A model generated the notes under the pieces. That model saw nothing but the letters and a program-made list of their open reading frames with translations. It did not search any database and was not told where the DNA came from. Of a stretch of DNA of 64,000 nt, positions 46,087-55,468 are shown piece by piece. Numbering within the stretch: position 1 is the first letter of the stretch; the number at the start of each line of letters is the position of its first letter. The DNA comes from Candidatus Eisenbacteria bacterium. Its GTDB lineage: Bacteria > Eisenbacteria > RBG-16-71-46. The stretch is taken from contig JADLBL010000012.1 of assembly GCA_020847735.1 (NCBI GenBank), forward strand, positions 78,096 through 142,095, written 5' to 3'. The translations under genes were made by a program, and so were the position numbers.

Positions 46087-47702
46087 CAGCGGATCAGGTT
46101 GCGCAGCAGCGAACCCGCCAGGCTCGCCGTCGTCCGCCGCCGCGTCGTGCGCCGCCGCGGCGGAGCGCCGAGCAGCGCGCCGAGCGCGCCGCGGGCCACT
46201 TCGCGCGTCGCGGTGCGCGCGACGTCGCGCACCAGACGCGAGCCGAACAGCGCGCCCGCGAGCGCCGCCGCGCCGCCGATCACCTCGGCGGCCTTCTCGC
46301 CCGCGCCACCGCCCTGCGCCGGCGCGGAGTCCGGCGCCGAAGCCGCCGCCGTGTCCGCGCCCGCCATGCGCGCGGCCAGCATCTCGCGTGCGCTCTCGCG
46401 GTCCACCGGCGCCGAATACTCCTTCACCTGCGCCGAGGCCGTGAGCGAGGCCTTCATCTCGTCGGGCGTCAGCGGCCCCATGCGCGCCGCCGGCGGGATC
46501 ATGCGCACCGCGAAGGGCGGCGTCGGAGCGCCGTTCGGCGTCAGCACGGTGACGAACGCCTCGCCGGTTCCGAGCGTCGTCAGCGTCTCTTCGACGTCGT
46601 AGTGCGCCGTCTTGGGAAACGTGCGTGCCGCCGCCTTGAGCGCCTTGTCGTCGTCCGGCGTGAAGGCGCGCAGCGCGTGCTGGACGCGGTTGCCGAGCTG
46701 GCCGAGCACCTCGCCCGGCACGTCCTTGGGGCTCTGCGTGACGAACCACACGCCGATGCCCTTGGAGCGGATGAGCCGCACGACCTGCTGCACCTGGTCG
46801 AGGAACCCCTTGCTCGCGTCGTCGAACAGCAGATGCGCCTCGTCGAAGAAGAACACGAGCTTGGGCTTCTCGACGTCGCCCACCTCGGGCAGATCGCCGT
46901 AGAGTCGCGCCAGCATCCACATCATGAAGGTCGAGAACAGCGCCGGACGGTCCTGCAGGTCGGACAGTTCGAGGACGCTGATGACCCCGCGGCCATCGGG
47001 TTCGAGCTGCAGCAGGTCGTCGAGTTCGAACTCCGGCTCGCCGAAGAACCGCGCCGCGCCCTGCTGCTCGAGCTCGACCAGCTCGCGCAGCAGCACGCCG
47101 ACCGTGGCCTTGCTCATGCCGCCGTAGGACTCGAGCTCGGCGGCGCCGTCGCCGGTCAGGTACTGGAGCACCGCGCGCAGGTCGGACAGATCGAGGAGCG
47201 GCAGGTGCCGGTCGTCGGCGAACTTGAAGACCATCGAGAGCACGCTGGACTGCGTGTCGTTGAGTCCGAGCACGCGCGCGAGCAGCAGCGGACCGAACGA
47301 CGAAACCGTCGCGCGCAGTTGCGCGCCGCCGACTCCGGTCAGGCTCAGGAACTCGACCGGAAAGCCGGCCGCCTTCCACGCCCAGCCGGTTTCCGCCGCG
47401 CGCTTCGCCACCCGCTCGCCACCGGGGCCGGGCTGCTCGATGCCCGAGACGTCGCCCTTCATGTCGGCGAGGAACACCGGCACGCCCGCGGCCGAGAACT
47501 GCTCGGCGAGCAGTTGCAGCGTGCGCGTCTTGCCCGTTCCGGTCGCGCCCGCGACCAGGCCGTGACGATTGGCCATCGCCAGCGGCAGCGTGGCGAGGGG
47601 TTCGGGGTGGCACTCGCCGCCGTGCAGGATGGCGCCGAGCGCGACCGTGCCGGCGCCCGACGGAAAGGCGGCGCGCGCGTCTTCGATGACCTTCGGGTCC
47701 AT
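46086..47702 (-). CDS. HerA-like ATPase / DUF853 helicase
   Basis: A 538-aa P-loop ATPase of the HerA/FtsK group, DUF853 type. Walker A GATGTGKTRT is at 52-61, FLADMKGDVSGI follows, and the Walker B is KLVFFFDEAHLLFDD; later VWFVTQSPKDVPGEVLGQLGNRVQHALRAF and GTGEAFVTVL are family landmarks. The C-terminus is Ala-rich with a final Arg cluster. Function in the cell is not established; HerA relatives process DNA ends. The ATG at 47702 has GGAGG eight bases upstream, so the upstream in-frame ATGs (47732, 47759) are rejected. Cotranscribed with the GT-C gene. Confidence 0.88.
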   Translation of the reverse strand: MDPKVIEDARAAFPSGAGTVALGAILHGGECHPEPLATLPLAMANRHGLVAGATGTGKTRTLQLLAEQFSAAGVPVFLADMKGDVSGIEQPGPGGERVAKRAAETGWAWKAAGFPVEFLSLTGVGGAQLRATVSSFGPLLLARVLGLNDTQSSVLSMVFKFADDRHLPLLDLSDLRAVLQYLTGDGAAELESYGGMSKATVGVLLRELVELEQQGAARFFGEPEFELDDLLQLEPDGRGVISVLELSDLQDRPALFSTFMMWMLARLYGDLPEVGDVEKPKLVFFFDEAHLLFDDASKGFLDQVQQVVRLIRSKGIGVWFVTQSPKDVPGEVLGQLGNRVQHALRAFTPDDDKALKAAARTFPKTAHYDVEETLTTLGTGEAFVTVLTPNGAPTPPFAVRMIPPAARMGPLTPDEMKASLTASAQVKEYSAPVDRESAREMLAARMAGADTAAASAPDSAPAQGGGAGEKAAEVIGGAAALAGALFGSRLVRDVARTATREVARGALGALLGAPPRRRTTRRRTTASLAGSLLRNLIR

Positions 47703-47730
47703 GCGGTGATCCTCCGTGGGCGGAATCGCC

Positions 47731-47759
47731 ATGCTAGAGGATATCCCGCGAATCGGCAC
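47731..47759 (-). promoter_or_regulatory. Candidate promoter of the HerA-like gene
   Basis: Minus strand GTGCCG, 17 bases, TAGCAT. Same unusual -35 and spacing as the dapA candidate. Leader of about 22 nt carrying the ribosome site. Confidence 0.4.
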
Positions 47760-47821
47760 CCGGGGCGACGGCGAGCCCGTGCGGCTTCACGCGCGGCTGA
47801 CGCCGCGCTTCGCGGACGATG

Positions 47822-47827
47822 TAGGGT
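47822..47827 (+). promoter_or_regulatory. Possible -10 element before the GH18-NodB-GT2 fusion
   Basis: TAGGGT nine bases before the ATG, with a poor CTGACG -35 at spacing 19. It would give a 2-3 nt leader. Alternatively the GGGTGG it overlaps is a weak ribosome site. Confidence 0.2.
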
Positions 47828-47836
47828 GGGCGCCGC

Positions 47837-50800
47837 ATGAAGGCCGACACCCGACCCGTCTTCCACGATCCGACCGGCCGCCGGCGCCGCTGGACGCTGC
47901 GCGTCGCGGTCGCCCTCGGTGCGGTCTTCCTCGCGATCGCCGGCGTGTTCCTGCTCAGCCTGGTCGCCATCCCGGTGCTGCCGCGCACCCTCGGGCTGTC
48001 GGAACCGATGCGCCGCGCGCTTCGCCCCCACCTGGCGGCTCCCCGGCCGGCGACGGATCCGCAGCGCTTCCTGCTCGCGAACGCCCGCCGCCGCCTGCTC
48101 GAGGAAGCGGCCCGCGAGGCACGCGAGGCGCGCCGCACGCGCTCGGGTGCCAGGCGCACGGCCGCCGCGCCACCGACGATCGTCGCCGCCTTCTACGCCA
48201 CCTGGCAGGAGACCGGGCTGCACTCGCTGCGCGCGAACGCCCCGCATCTCACCCACCTGTTTCCACTGTGGCTGCGGATCGGCGCCGACGCGAGGAGCCT
48301 CGATACGCGCGATTGGAACCTGGCGTGGACGCCGCACAACCGCGACGTGCTGCGGATCGCGAACGAGCACCGCATCCAGGTGATGCCGGTGCTGAGCAAC
48401 GCCCACGAGGGCGTCTTCGACACGCGACTGGCGCACGAGATCCTCACGCGGCCGGCGAACCAGCAGGCGCTCGCCGTCGAGCTGCGCGACTGGCTGGTCC
48501 AGCACCGCTTCGCCGGCGTCAACCTGGACCTCGAGAACCTCTCCGAATCCGACACGCGGCTGGTGCCGGCGTTCCTGCATCGTCTCGCCCGGGTGCTGCG
48601 GCCCGCCGGGCTCGCGATCAGCGCCGACCTCGAGGCCGAGGGCAACGTGCCCGACGCCGGTGCGGTCGCGCGCGAAGTGGACTTCGTCGTCCTCATGGCC
48701 TACGACCAGCACTTCATGGCCGGCGAGGCCGGACCGCTGTGCGCTGTGGACTGGTTCCGCGACGTGCTCGACCGCACGCTCGCGAAGGTTCCGGCCGACA
48801 AGCTCGTCGTCGGCATCGGCAATTACGCCTACGACTGGACGGAGGGCAGGCCACCGGCCGAGAGCCTCACCTACCAGGAGGCGCTGTTTCTCGCCGCCGA
48901 TTACCGCCCCGAGGATCGCCCCGCCGACGTCGTGGACTTCGACTCGCTGGCCCTGAATCCGACCTTCGAGTACGACGACGAGCAGGGCCGCGAGCACGAG
49001 GTCTGGCTGCTCGACGCCGTCACGGCCGCCAACCAGCGGCGGATCGCCGCCGAGCGCGGCGCCGGCAACGCCGCCGTCTGGGTGCTCGGCTCCGAGGATC
49101 CCGCGCTCTGGACCTTCCTCGACCGCTCGCATCCCGGCGCGGAGCCGGATTCGGCCGCGCTGGCGCGCACCAGCTTTCCGTACGACGTCGAGTTCCAGGG
49201 CGACGGCGAGCTGCTCACCGTCGCGGCCGCGCCGCAGGAAGGCGTCCGCGAGCTGGCCCGAGATCCGGCCTCGGGCCTCTATACGGACGAGTCCTACCGC
49301 CGGTACCCCACCTCGTACCTGATCCAGCGCGGCGGCTTCCGCCCCATGACGCTCGCGCTGACCTTCGACGACGGCCCCAGCGGCCGCTGGACTCCCGCCA
49401 TCCTCGACGCGCTGGGGGAACTCGGCGTGCCGGCGACGTTCTTCGTCATCGGCGAGAACGCCGAGCGCCACCCCGACCTGATCCGTCGCGAGTGGGACGA
49501 AGGGCACGAGATCGGCAACCACACCTACACGCATCCCAACATCGCCGCCGTCTCGAAACGCCGCGTGCACTTCGAGCTGAACGCCACCCAGCGGGCGCTG
49601 CAGTCGGACATCGGGCACTCGACGCTGATGTTCCGGCCGCCCTACAACGCCGACGCCGAGCCGACGAGCGCCGAGGAGGTGCAGCCGATGCTCGACGCGG
49701 CCGCGCTCGGATACTTCACCGTCGGCGAGTACATTGACGCGCAGGACTGGCGGCTGCGCGATTCCGACGGCCGCCTGCGTACGCCCGAAGCGATCGCCGA
49801 CGAGATCATCGGACAGGTGCACGCGGGACACGGCAACGTCGTGCTGCTCCACGACGGCGGCGGCGACCGCTCGGCGACGCTCGCCGCGCTGCGCCTGATC
49901 GTGCCGCGGCTGAAGGCCGAGGGATACCGCTTCGTCAGCGTCTCGGAGCTCAAGGGCTTCTCGCGCGACCAGGCCATGCCGCCGGTCAGCGTGCGCGACC
50001 GCGCCCTGATCGGCGGCGACCGCGTCGCCTTCGACCTCCTCTACTGGGTCGGCACGTTTCTGTCGTGGGCGTTCCTCGCCGGCATCGTGCTCGGTGCGGC
50101 GCGCGTGGTCGTCATGACGGTGCTCGCGCTGCTCGCCCGCCGCGCCGAGCGGCGGCGTCGCCGGGTGGACGCGCCGCTCCCCACGGTCAGCGTTCTCATC
50201 GCCGCCTACGACGAGCGGCCGGTGATCGCCCGCACGATCGAGGCGGTGCTCGCCGGCTCGCTCGCGCCGCTCGAAGTCGTGGTCGTGGACGACGGTTCCC
50301 GCGACGGAACCGCCGACGAAGTCGAGCGGATCTTTGGCGCCGATCCGCGCGTGCGGCTGCTGCGCCAGGCCAACGCCGGCAAGGCCGCGGCGCTCAACCG
50401 GGCGATCGAAGCCTCGCACGGCGAGGTGCTGGTGTGCCTGGACGCCGACACACTGTTCGCGCGCGACACGCTCGACCGTCTCGCCGCGCACTTCGCCGAC
50501 CCGCACGTCGGGGCGGTGGCCGGCAACGTCAAGGTCGGCAACCGCGTCAACGTCTGGACGCGCTGGCAGGCGCTCGAATACATCACGAGCCAGAACCTGG
50601 ACCGCCGCGCCTACGCACTGCTCGACGCCGTCACCGTCGTGCCCGGAGCCGTCGGCGCCTGGCGCCGCTCCGCGGTGGCGTCCGTCGGGGGCTTCCGCAG
50701 CGACACGCTGGCCGAGGACATGGATCTCACCTGGCGGCTGCACCGCGGCGGCTGGCGGATCGAGAACGATCCCGGAGCGGCGGGCTTCACCGAGGCGCCC

Positions 50801-51313
50801 GACTCGCTGCAGGCGCTGTACCGTCAGCGCTTCCGCTGGAGCTTCGGCACGCTGCAGTGCCTGTGGAAGCACCGCGGCGCGTTCGGACGCCACGGCGGCT
50901 TCGGCCGCTTCGCCCTGCCGTCGCTGTGGCTCTTCCAGATCGGCTTCCAGACCCTGTCGCCGATCATCGACCTGCAGGTGCTGGTGACGCTCGTGTCGGT
51001 CGCGCAGGGATACTTCACGCGCGCGCTGCTCACGCAGGACTGGCAGCCCCTGCCGCAGGCGGTCGAGTCGCTCTCGACGGTCGGCTTCCTCTACCTGTTC
51101 TTCTTCCTGCTCGAGCTGCTCGGAGCCGTCGTCGCCGTGTGGATGGAGCGCGAAAGGAAGCGCCTGCTGTGGTGGCTGTTCTGGCAGCGTTTCGTCTACC
51201 GGCAGGTCATGTACGCCGTCGTCTGGCGGGCGCTTCGCACCGCCCTGACCGGCCACCTCGCCGGCTGGGACAAGCTCGAGCGTCGCAACACCGCGACGCT
51301 CGAGCCGTCGTAG
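47837..51313 (+). CDS. Trimodular GH18-like + NodB polysaccharide deacetylase + GT2 glycosyltransferase
   Basis: A 1158-aa membrane protein. After a TM helix (about 22-48) comes a GH18-type barrel (about 113-440) with FAGVNLDLENLSE, where the DxE keeps the catalytic acid position. A NodB deacetylase domain follows (about 500-700): LTFDDGPSGRWT, HTYTHP zinc ligands, FRPPYN and VVLLHDGGG. A TM pair (about 735-768) leads into a processive GT2 domain with VVVDDGSRDGT, DAD, AEDMDL and QRFRW, and C-terminal TM helices. This resembles PgaC/IcaA synthase fused to PgaB-like modules, suggesting synthesis, deacetylation and trimming of a beta-linked GlcNAc-type exopolysaccharide. Similar fusions exist in other phyla; product is inferred. 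Confidence 0.9.
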   Translation: MKADTRPVFHDPTGRRRRWTLRVAVALGAVFLAIAGVFLLSLVAIPVLPRTLGLSEPMRRALRPHLAAPRPATDPQRFLLANARRRLLEEAAREAREARRTRSGARRTAAAPPTIVAAFYATWQETGLHSLRANAPHLTHLFPLWLRIGADARSLDTRDWNLAWTPHNRDVLRIANEHRIQVMPVLSNAHEGVFDTRLAHEILTRPANQQALAVELRDWLVQHRFAGVNLDLENLSESDTRLVPAFLHRLARVLRPAGLAISADLEAEGNVPDAGAVAREVDFVVLMAYDQHFMAGEAGPLCAVDWFRDVLDRTLAKVPADKLVVGIGNYAYDWTEGRPPAESLTYQEALFLAADYRPEDRPADVVDFDSLALNPTFEYDDEQGREHEVWLLDAVTAANQRRIAAERGAGNAAVWVLGSEDPALWTFLDRSHPGAEPDSAALARTSFPYDVEFQGDGELLTVAAAPQEGVRELARDPASGLYTDESYRRYPTSYLIQRGGFRPMTLALTFDDGPSGRWTPAILDALGELGVPATFFVIGENAERHPDLIRREWDEGHEIGNHTYTHPNIAAVSKRRVHFELNATQRALQSDIGHSTLMFRPPYNADAEPTSAEEVQPMLDAAALGYFTVGEYIDAQDWRLRDSDGRLRTPEAIADEIIGQVHAGHGNVVLLHDGGGDRSATLAALRLIVPRLKAEGYRFVSVSELKGFSRDQAMPPVSVRDRALIGGDRVAFDLLYWVGTFLSWAFLAGIVLGAARVVVMTVLALLARRAERRRRRVDAPLPTVSVLIAAYDERPVIARTIEAVLAGSLAPLEVVVVDDGSRDGTADEVERIFGADPRVRLLRQANAGKAAALNRAIEASHGEVLVCLDADTLFARDTLDRLAAHFADPHVGAVAGNVKVGNRVNVWTRWQALEYITSQNLDRRAYALLDAVTVVPGAVGAWRRSAVASVGGFRSDTLAEDMDLTWRLHRGGWRIENDPGAAGFTEAPDSLQALYRQRFRWSFGTLQCLWKHRGAFGRHGGFGRFALPSLWLFQIGFQTLSPIIDLQVLVTLVSVAQGYFTRALLTQDWQPLPQAVESLSTVGFLYLFFFLLELLGAVVAVWMERERKRLLWWLFWQRFVYRQVMYAVVWRALRTALTGHLAGWDKLERRNTATLEPS

Positions 51314-51320
51314 GAACCCG

Positions 51321-51893
51321 CTACTTCTGCATCACCAGCGCGACCTTCGACTCGTCGCTTCGCGCCCGCGCGATCAGCCGCACGTGGTCCACCTTGCGGC
51401 CGTCGGCGAAGTCGAGAAGCGAGTAGAAACCCGGGCCGCGCGTCTTGTCGGAGAAGTCCACGACGCGCGTGTCGCCGTTGTCGAACACCACGTCCGCGAA
51501 GTCGAACTGCATGCGGCCCGACTGGATCTCCAGGAAAAGCTTCGTGCCGCGCTGGTTCGAGTCGAACACCGTCTCGGTCCAGTCCTCTTCCTTGAAAAGC
51601 GACTCGCTGTCCTGCCAGACCAGCGCGTCGGGCGCGGGTCGCGCGACCACGACGGGCGACCAGACGACGAGCGGCAGGAAGACCGCCGGCGCGACGCGCA
51701 CGACCACGCCGGGCCGGTGCACGAAGACGCGCGGCAGCCGGCGGTGGATCGGATGACCCGGGCGCACGACGATGACGGTCCGGGTGCGCGGACCGCGGCG
51801 CACGACCCGCCCGCGGGCGGCGTCGGCGGCATCGGGCGCGACCAGCGACAATCCGAGCAGCGCCGCGAGGGAAATCGACAGGAGCTTGTTCAT
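51321..51893 (-). CDS. Hypothetical secreted protein with basic N-terminal region
   Basis: A 190-aa exported protein: signal peptide LLSISLAALLGLSLVAP ending near DAADA, a basic Arg/Val-rich segment (RGPRTRTVIVVRPGHPIHRR) and a C-terminal beta-rich domain (WTETVFDSNQRGTKLFLEIQ, FADVVFDNGDTRVVDFSDKT, FYSLLDFADGRKVDHVRLIA). The C-terminal half reads like a small jelly-roll or DUF2541-type beta sandwich; I cannot name the family with confidence. AAGGAG precedes the ATG. It converges on the GH18-NodB-GT2 gene with only seven bases between stops. Confidence 0.75.
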   Translation of the reverse strand: MNKLLSISLAALLGLSLVAPDAADAARGRVVRRGPRTRTVIVVRPGHPIHRRLPRVFVHRPGVVVRVAPAVFLPLVVWSPVVVARPAPDALVWQDSESLFKEEDWTETVFDSNQRGTKLFLEIQSGRMQFDFADVVFDNGDTRVVDFSDKTRGPGFYSLLDFADGRKVDHVRLIARARSDESKVALVMQK

Positions 51894-52163
51894 CGGGCTC
51901 TCCTTTGCGAATGGGGAACACGGCCTTCGGCTGTCCATCGCCTCATGCAGCCACCGTGCCGCCGCCAATGTCCTGCTTTTCGGGGCATCGGCGCCAGTCC
52001 GCGATCCCGTGTTGTCCCGGGGGGTACAGGTGGCGGCCCGCCTTGCACGCGTGCACACGCGCCGTCGCGGGCCACCCGCAAGTCCCGTGAGGACTGTCCG
52101 CCGACGACGCCCGCGGAACGCCCGCGCGCTTCCGGCTCGCGCACGGCATGAAGTCCGGGGCCT
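51894..52163. other. Upstream region of the secreted protein and tRNA-Leu
   Basis: About 270 bp with no supported gene. The plus-strand end carries the tRNA-Leu promoter; on the minus strand no TAGNNT box is found for the secreted protein. Confidence 0.4.
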
Positions 52164-52192
52164 TTGCCCGCCGCTGCGAAACGCTTTAGCTT
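52164..52192 (+). promoter_or_regulatory. Promoter of tRNA-Leu
   Basis: TTGCCC, 17 bases, TAGCTT; transcription would start near 52199, 15 nt before the mature tRNA. Confidence 0.6.
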
Positions 52193-52213
52193 CGCCGCCG
52201 CGCTCCATCGGGT

Positions 52214-52302
52214 GCCGGAGTGGCGGAACTGGCAGACGCGCCGGACTCAAAATCCGGAGTTGCGCAAGCAGCGTGCGGGTTCGACCCCCGCCTCCGGCAC
52301 CA
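52214..52302 (+). tRNA. tRNA-Leu (anticodon CAA)
   Basis: 89 nt class II tRNA with CCA encoded. Acceptor GCCGGAG/CTCCGGC; anticodon stem CCGGA/TCCGG around CTCAAAA, anticodon CAA for TTG; long variable arm from GTTGCGC to GCAGCGT; T arm GCGGG-TTCGACC-CCCGC. Confidence 0.97.
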
Positions 52303-52354
52303 ATCGCCCGCGAAACCGCGCCAGGGGCCTCGGGATCCCCGCTGGTCGCGCGGG

Positions 52355-52385
52355 TTGGCGGCAGCCGGAGCCCGGGTGCTAGCGT
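52355..52385 (+). promoter_or_regulatory. Candidate promoter of pepF
   Basis: TTGGCG, 19 bases, TAGCGT. Spacing is one longer than elsewhere. Leader about 40 nt with CGGAGA before the ATG. Read-through from tRNA-Leu is the alternative. Confidence 0.4.
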
Positions 52386-52433
52386 GCCCGGGTTCCTTCC
52401 CCGCCTTTCCATCACTCATCCGGAGACCGCTCG

Positions 52434-54311
52434 ATGAAGCCACGTTCGTGCTTCTGGCTGGCCGCGCTGCTCGGCCTCGCGTTGTTCGCCCCCGCGGCGC
52501 CCGCCAGGGAGCGCTCGGAAGTCGAGGCGAAGTACAAGTGGAACCTCGCCGACCTCTACCCGAGCGACGACGCCTGGCAGAAGGCCAAGACCGACCTCAT
52601 CTCGCGTCTGCCGGTGCTCGAGTCGCACCGCGGGCACCTCGGGGCTTCGGCCGAGAGCCTCTACCGGGCGCTCTCGGACCAGATGGACTTCTCGCGCGAC
52701 TACTCGCGGCTCGCCACCTACGCGAGCCAGCTTTCCGACCAGGACACGCGCGTCGCCAAGCCGCGCGAGATGAACGACGAAGCGGAGCAGCTCGGCGTCC
52801 GCTTCGGTGCGGCCGTCTCGTGGGTGGACCCCGAACTGCTGGCGATCGGCGCCGAGCGGATCAACGGCTTCATCAAGGCGGATGCGCGTCTGGCGGTCTT
52901 CCGCACCTACCTCGACAACGTCCTGCGCTTCGCGCCGCACACGCTCGATGCCTCCGGCGAGAAGATCATCGCCGAGGCGGGTCGCATGTACGGCGCGGGC
53001 GGCTCGGTGCGCAGCGTGTTCGACAACGCCGAACTTCCCTGGCCGACGGTCACGCTGCCGGGAGGAAAGCGCGTGCGCCTCGACAACGCGGCCTACACCG
53101 AATGGCGCGCGTCGCCGTCGCGCGCGGTGCGCGACACGGTGTTCCGCGCCTTCTTCCGCGCCCACCGGGAGTTCCAGGGCACCTATGGCGCCGCGCTCTC
53201 TGCGGCGGTGCAGGCGCACGTGTTCGAGAAGGACGTGCGCCACTTCGACAGCTGCGTCGAGGCCGCGCTGTTCCCCAACAACATCCCGACGCGCGTCTAC
53301 ACGCAGCTCATTGACGACGTCCACCAGAACCTGCCGACGCTGCATCGCTACCTGAAACTCCGGCAGCGCATGATGGGCCTGAAGCAGCTTCGCTACGAGG
53401 ACCTGTACGCGCCGCTCGTCCAGTCGGTGGACCTGCACTACACGCCGGAGCAGGCCATGGACATCGTGCTCAAGGCGGTCCAGCCGCTCGGGCAGTCCTA
53501 CGTGGACACCCTCCGCTGGGGCTTCACCCACGGCTGGGTGGACTGGTTCCCGACGACCGGCAAGCGCTCGGGCGCCTACAGCACGGGTGCGTACGGCGTG
53601 CACCCGTACCAGCTCCAGAACTTCACCGGGCTGTACGACGAGGTCAGCACGCTCGCGCACGAGTCCGGGCACTCCATGCAAACGTTCCTCTCGGACCGCG
53701 CCCAGCCGTACGTGACGCACGACTACGCGACGTTCGTGGCCGAGGTGGCGAGCACGCTGAACGAGAACCTGCTGCTCCATTACATGCTCGGGCGCACGCA
53801 GGACAAGGCGACGCGCCTGTTCCTGCTCGGCAATTACCTCGAGGGCCTGCGCGGCACGCTCTTCCGCCAGACGATGTTCGCGGAGTTCGAACTGGCGATT
53901 CACGAGAAGGCCGAGAAGGGCGAGGCGCTGAGCGGCGAGGCGATGACGAAGCTGTACCTCGACCTGGTGCGGCGCTACTACGGCCACGATCAGGGCGTCT
54001 GCAAGGTGGACGACCTGTACGGCGTCGAGTGGTCGTACATCCCGCACTTCTTCTACAACTTCTACGTCTACCAGTACGCGACCAGCATCGTGGCGTCCTC
54101 GTCCATCGCCGCGCAGATGCGCGCCGACGGCGAGGGCACCGCGGCCCGCGATCGCTACCTGAACCTGCTCCGTTCGGGCTCCTCCAAGTACCCGATCGAC
54201 CTGCTCAAGGACGCGGGCGTGGACATGACGACGTCGGCTCCCTTCGCGGCGGCGATGAAGGAAATGAACTCGGTCATGGACGAGATCGACAAGCTGCTGG
54301 CCGCGAAGTAG
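52434..54311 (+). CDS. pepF: Exported oligoendopeptidase F (M3B zinc metallopeptidase)
   Basis: A 625-aa zinc peptidase that cleaves short oligopeptides. Unlike the usual cytosolic PepF it starts with a signal peptide (SCFWLAALLGLALFAPAAPA). The mature protein begins KYKWNLADLYPSDDAWQ; the zinc site is STLAHESGHSM with His-Glu-x-x-His and the downstream Glu in FVAEVASTLNENLLL. The M3 C-terminal landmarks WSYIPHFFYNFYVYQYATS and the RYLNLLRSGSSKYPIDLLKDAG signature are intact. Probably periplasmic or secreted, recycling peptides. Stands alone, with a hairpin after it. Confidence 0.95.
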   Translation: MKPRSCFWLAALLGLALFAPAAPARERSEVEAKYKWNLADLYPSDDAWQKAKTDLISRLPVLESHRGHLGASAESLYRALSDQMDFSRDYSRLATYASQLSDQDTRVAKPREMNDEAEQLGVRFGAAVSWVDPELLAIGAERINGFIKADARLAVFRTYLDNVLRFAPHTLDASGEKIIAEAGRMYGAGGSVRSVFDNAELPWPTVTLPGGKRVRLDNAAYTEWRASPSRAVRDTVFRAFFRAHREFQGTYGAALSAAVQAHVFEKDVRHFDSCVEAALFPNNIPTRVYTQLIDDVHQNLPTLHRYLKLRQRMMGLKQLRYEDLYAPLVQSVDLHYTPEQAMDIVLKAVQPLGQSYVDTLRWGFTHGWVDWFPTTGKRSGAYSTGAYGVHPYQLQNFTGLYDEVSTLAHESGHSMQTFLSDRAQPYVTHDYATFVAEVASTLNENLLLHYMLGRTQDKATRLFLLGNYLEGLRGTLFRQTMFAEFELAIHEKAEKGEALSGEAMTKLYLDLVRRYYGHDQGVCKVDDLYGVEWSYIPHFFYNFYVYQYATSIVASSSIAAQMRADGEGTAARDRYLNLLRSGSSKYPIDLLKDAGVDMTTSAPFAAAMKEMNSVMDEIDKLLAAK

Positions 54312-54330
54312 CGGCGTTCCACCTCCCGGC

Positions 54331-54363
54331 GGCGGCGGTTCCGGACAGGCCCGGACCGCCGCC
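54331..54363 (+). terminator. Hairpin terminator after pepF
   Basis: GGCGGCGGT/ACCGCCGCC and an inner CCGG/CCGG pairing separated by one bulged T, loop of six; followed by GTTCGGCTTTG. The remaining bases to 54575 show no gene or clear promoter. Confidence 0.6.
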
Positions 54364-54575
54364 GTTCGGCTTTGCGCAGGTTTTGCACGGGACGGCCCGC
54401 GACCGGCGCGCGCTTTCCGGGAGATTTCCCGCCGCGGATGGTGTAGGAAAGGCACGTCCGTCCGCGCCGCCGCCCGCTCTGGGGCGCCGGCATGGTCGCC
54501 TCCCCACGGCTCGACCGCGCGGCCCGATGAGGGCCGCGGACCAGATGACCGGCCCACCCGAAGGAGTATCCATCC

Positions 54576-55442
54576 ATGCGCAATCCCATGGTCCCGCTGC
54601 TCGCCGTCGCGTTCCTGCTCGTCGGCGGGCTCAGCGCGTGGCTCCTGGTCCAGAACCACCACGCCAAGCTCGCGTACCAGGACCTGAGCGCCGCCGAGGA
54701 GACCTCGCGCCAGAGCTACAACCGCACGCTCGACGCGATCGCCGAGATCCAGGACAGCCTCGACGTCATCACCCCGCGCGACTCCGCGTTCCAGGTCGTG
54801 CCCGGCAGCCTGGCCGCCGAGCAGGAAATGGCGGGCCCCGACGGCCGCCGCGCGCTCGAGCGCATCGCGACGCTGCGGGCCAGCATCGAGCGCAGCCGCG
54901 AGCGCATCCAGCAGCTCGAGTCGAGCCTCAAGTCCGAGGGCCAGCGCGTGGGCGGCCTGCGGCGCATGGTCGCGAACCTCAACCGCACGCTCGACGACCG
55001 GCAGAAGACGCTCGAGGAGATGTCGGCCCGGGTCGAGTCGCTGCAGGGCCAGGTCGGCTCGCTGCAGACCGAGGTCCAGCAGAACCAGGAGACGATTGTC
55101 GCCCGGGACGCCTCGCTCGAGGAACGCCGCAGGGAGCTGGCCACCGTGTACTGCGCCGTCGGTTCGAAGCAGGCGCTCAAGCAGCAGGGCGCGATCGTCG
55201 CCTCCGGCGGCCTGCTGGGCATGGGCAAGACCCTGCTGCCGAGCGGACAGGCGGGCGTGGGCACGCCGCTCGACACCGATGTGGACACGGTCGTCAGGAC
55301 CGACGCCGCCAAGGCTCGCGTCCTTTCGGCGCAGCCGCCCTCGAGCTACGAACTGCGGCTCGTGGACGGACGCATGGAGCTGCACATCCTGAACGCCAGC
55401 GAGTTCCGCAAGGTCCGCCAGCTCGTCATCGTGACGGCCTGA
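54576..55442 (+). CDS. Single-pass membrane coiled-coil protein
   Basis: A 288-aa protein with one N-terminal TM helix (about 5-26), then a helical region from 35 to 190 dominated by heptad-like Leu/Glu/Arg patterns (ALERIATLRASIERSRERIQ, SARVESLQGQVGSLQTEVQ) and a C-terminal globular part (about 195-288: YCAVGSKQALKQQGAIVASG, GLLGMGKTLLPSG, YELRLVDGRMELHILN). No family recognised. A coiled-coil membrane tether or periplasmic spacer is likely. GAAGGAG precedes the ATG; own hairpin terminator follows. Confidence 0.75.
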   Translation: MRNPMVPLLAVAFLLVGGLSAWLLVQNHHAKLAYQDLSAAEETSRQSYNRTLDAIAEIQDSLDVITPRDSAFQVVPGSLAAEQEMAGPDGRRALERIATLRASIERSRERIQQLESSLKSEGQRVGGLRRMVANLNRTLDDRQKTLEEMSARVESLQGQVGSLQTEVQQNQETIVARDASLEERRRELATVYCAVGSKQALKQQGAIVASGGLLGMGKTLLPSGQAGVGTPLDTDVDTVVRTDAAKARVLSAQPPSSYELRLVDGRMELHILNASEFRKVRQLVIVTA

Positions 55443-55468
55443 GCCGGGCGTCCGCGGACGCCGAACGC

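Noticed and set aside
47703..47759. Upstream ATGs (47732, 47759) as starts of the HerA-like gene
   Set aside because: A GGAGG site eight bases before 47702 and a -10-like box inside the extension favour the shorter form.
47459..51256. A 1265-codon minus-strand frame opposite the GH18-NodB-GT2 gene
   Set aside because: Antisense shadow. The plus strand has complete NodB and GT2 motifs and a sensible start; the minus-strand product has no recognisable fold.
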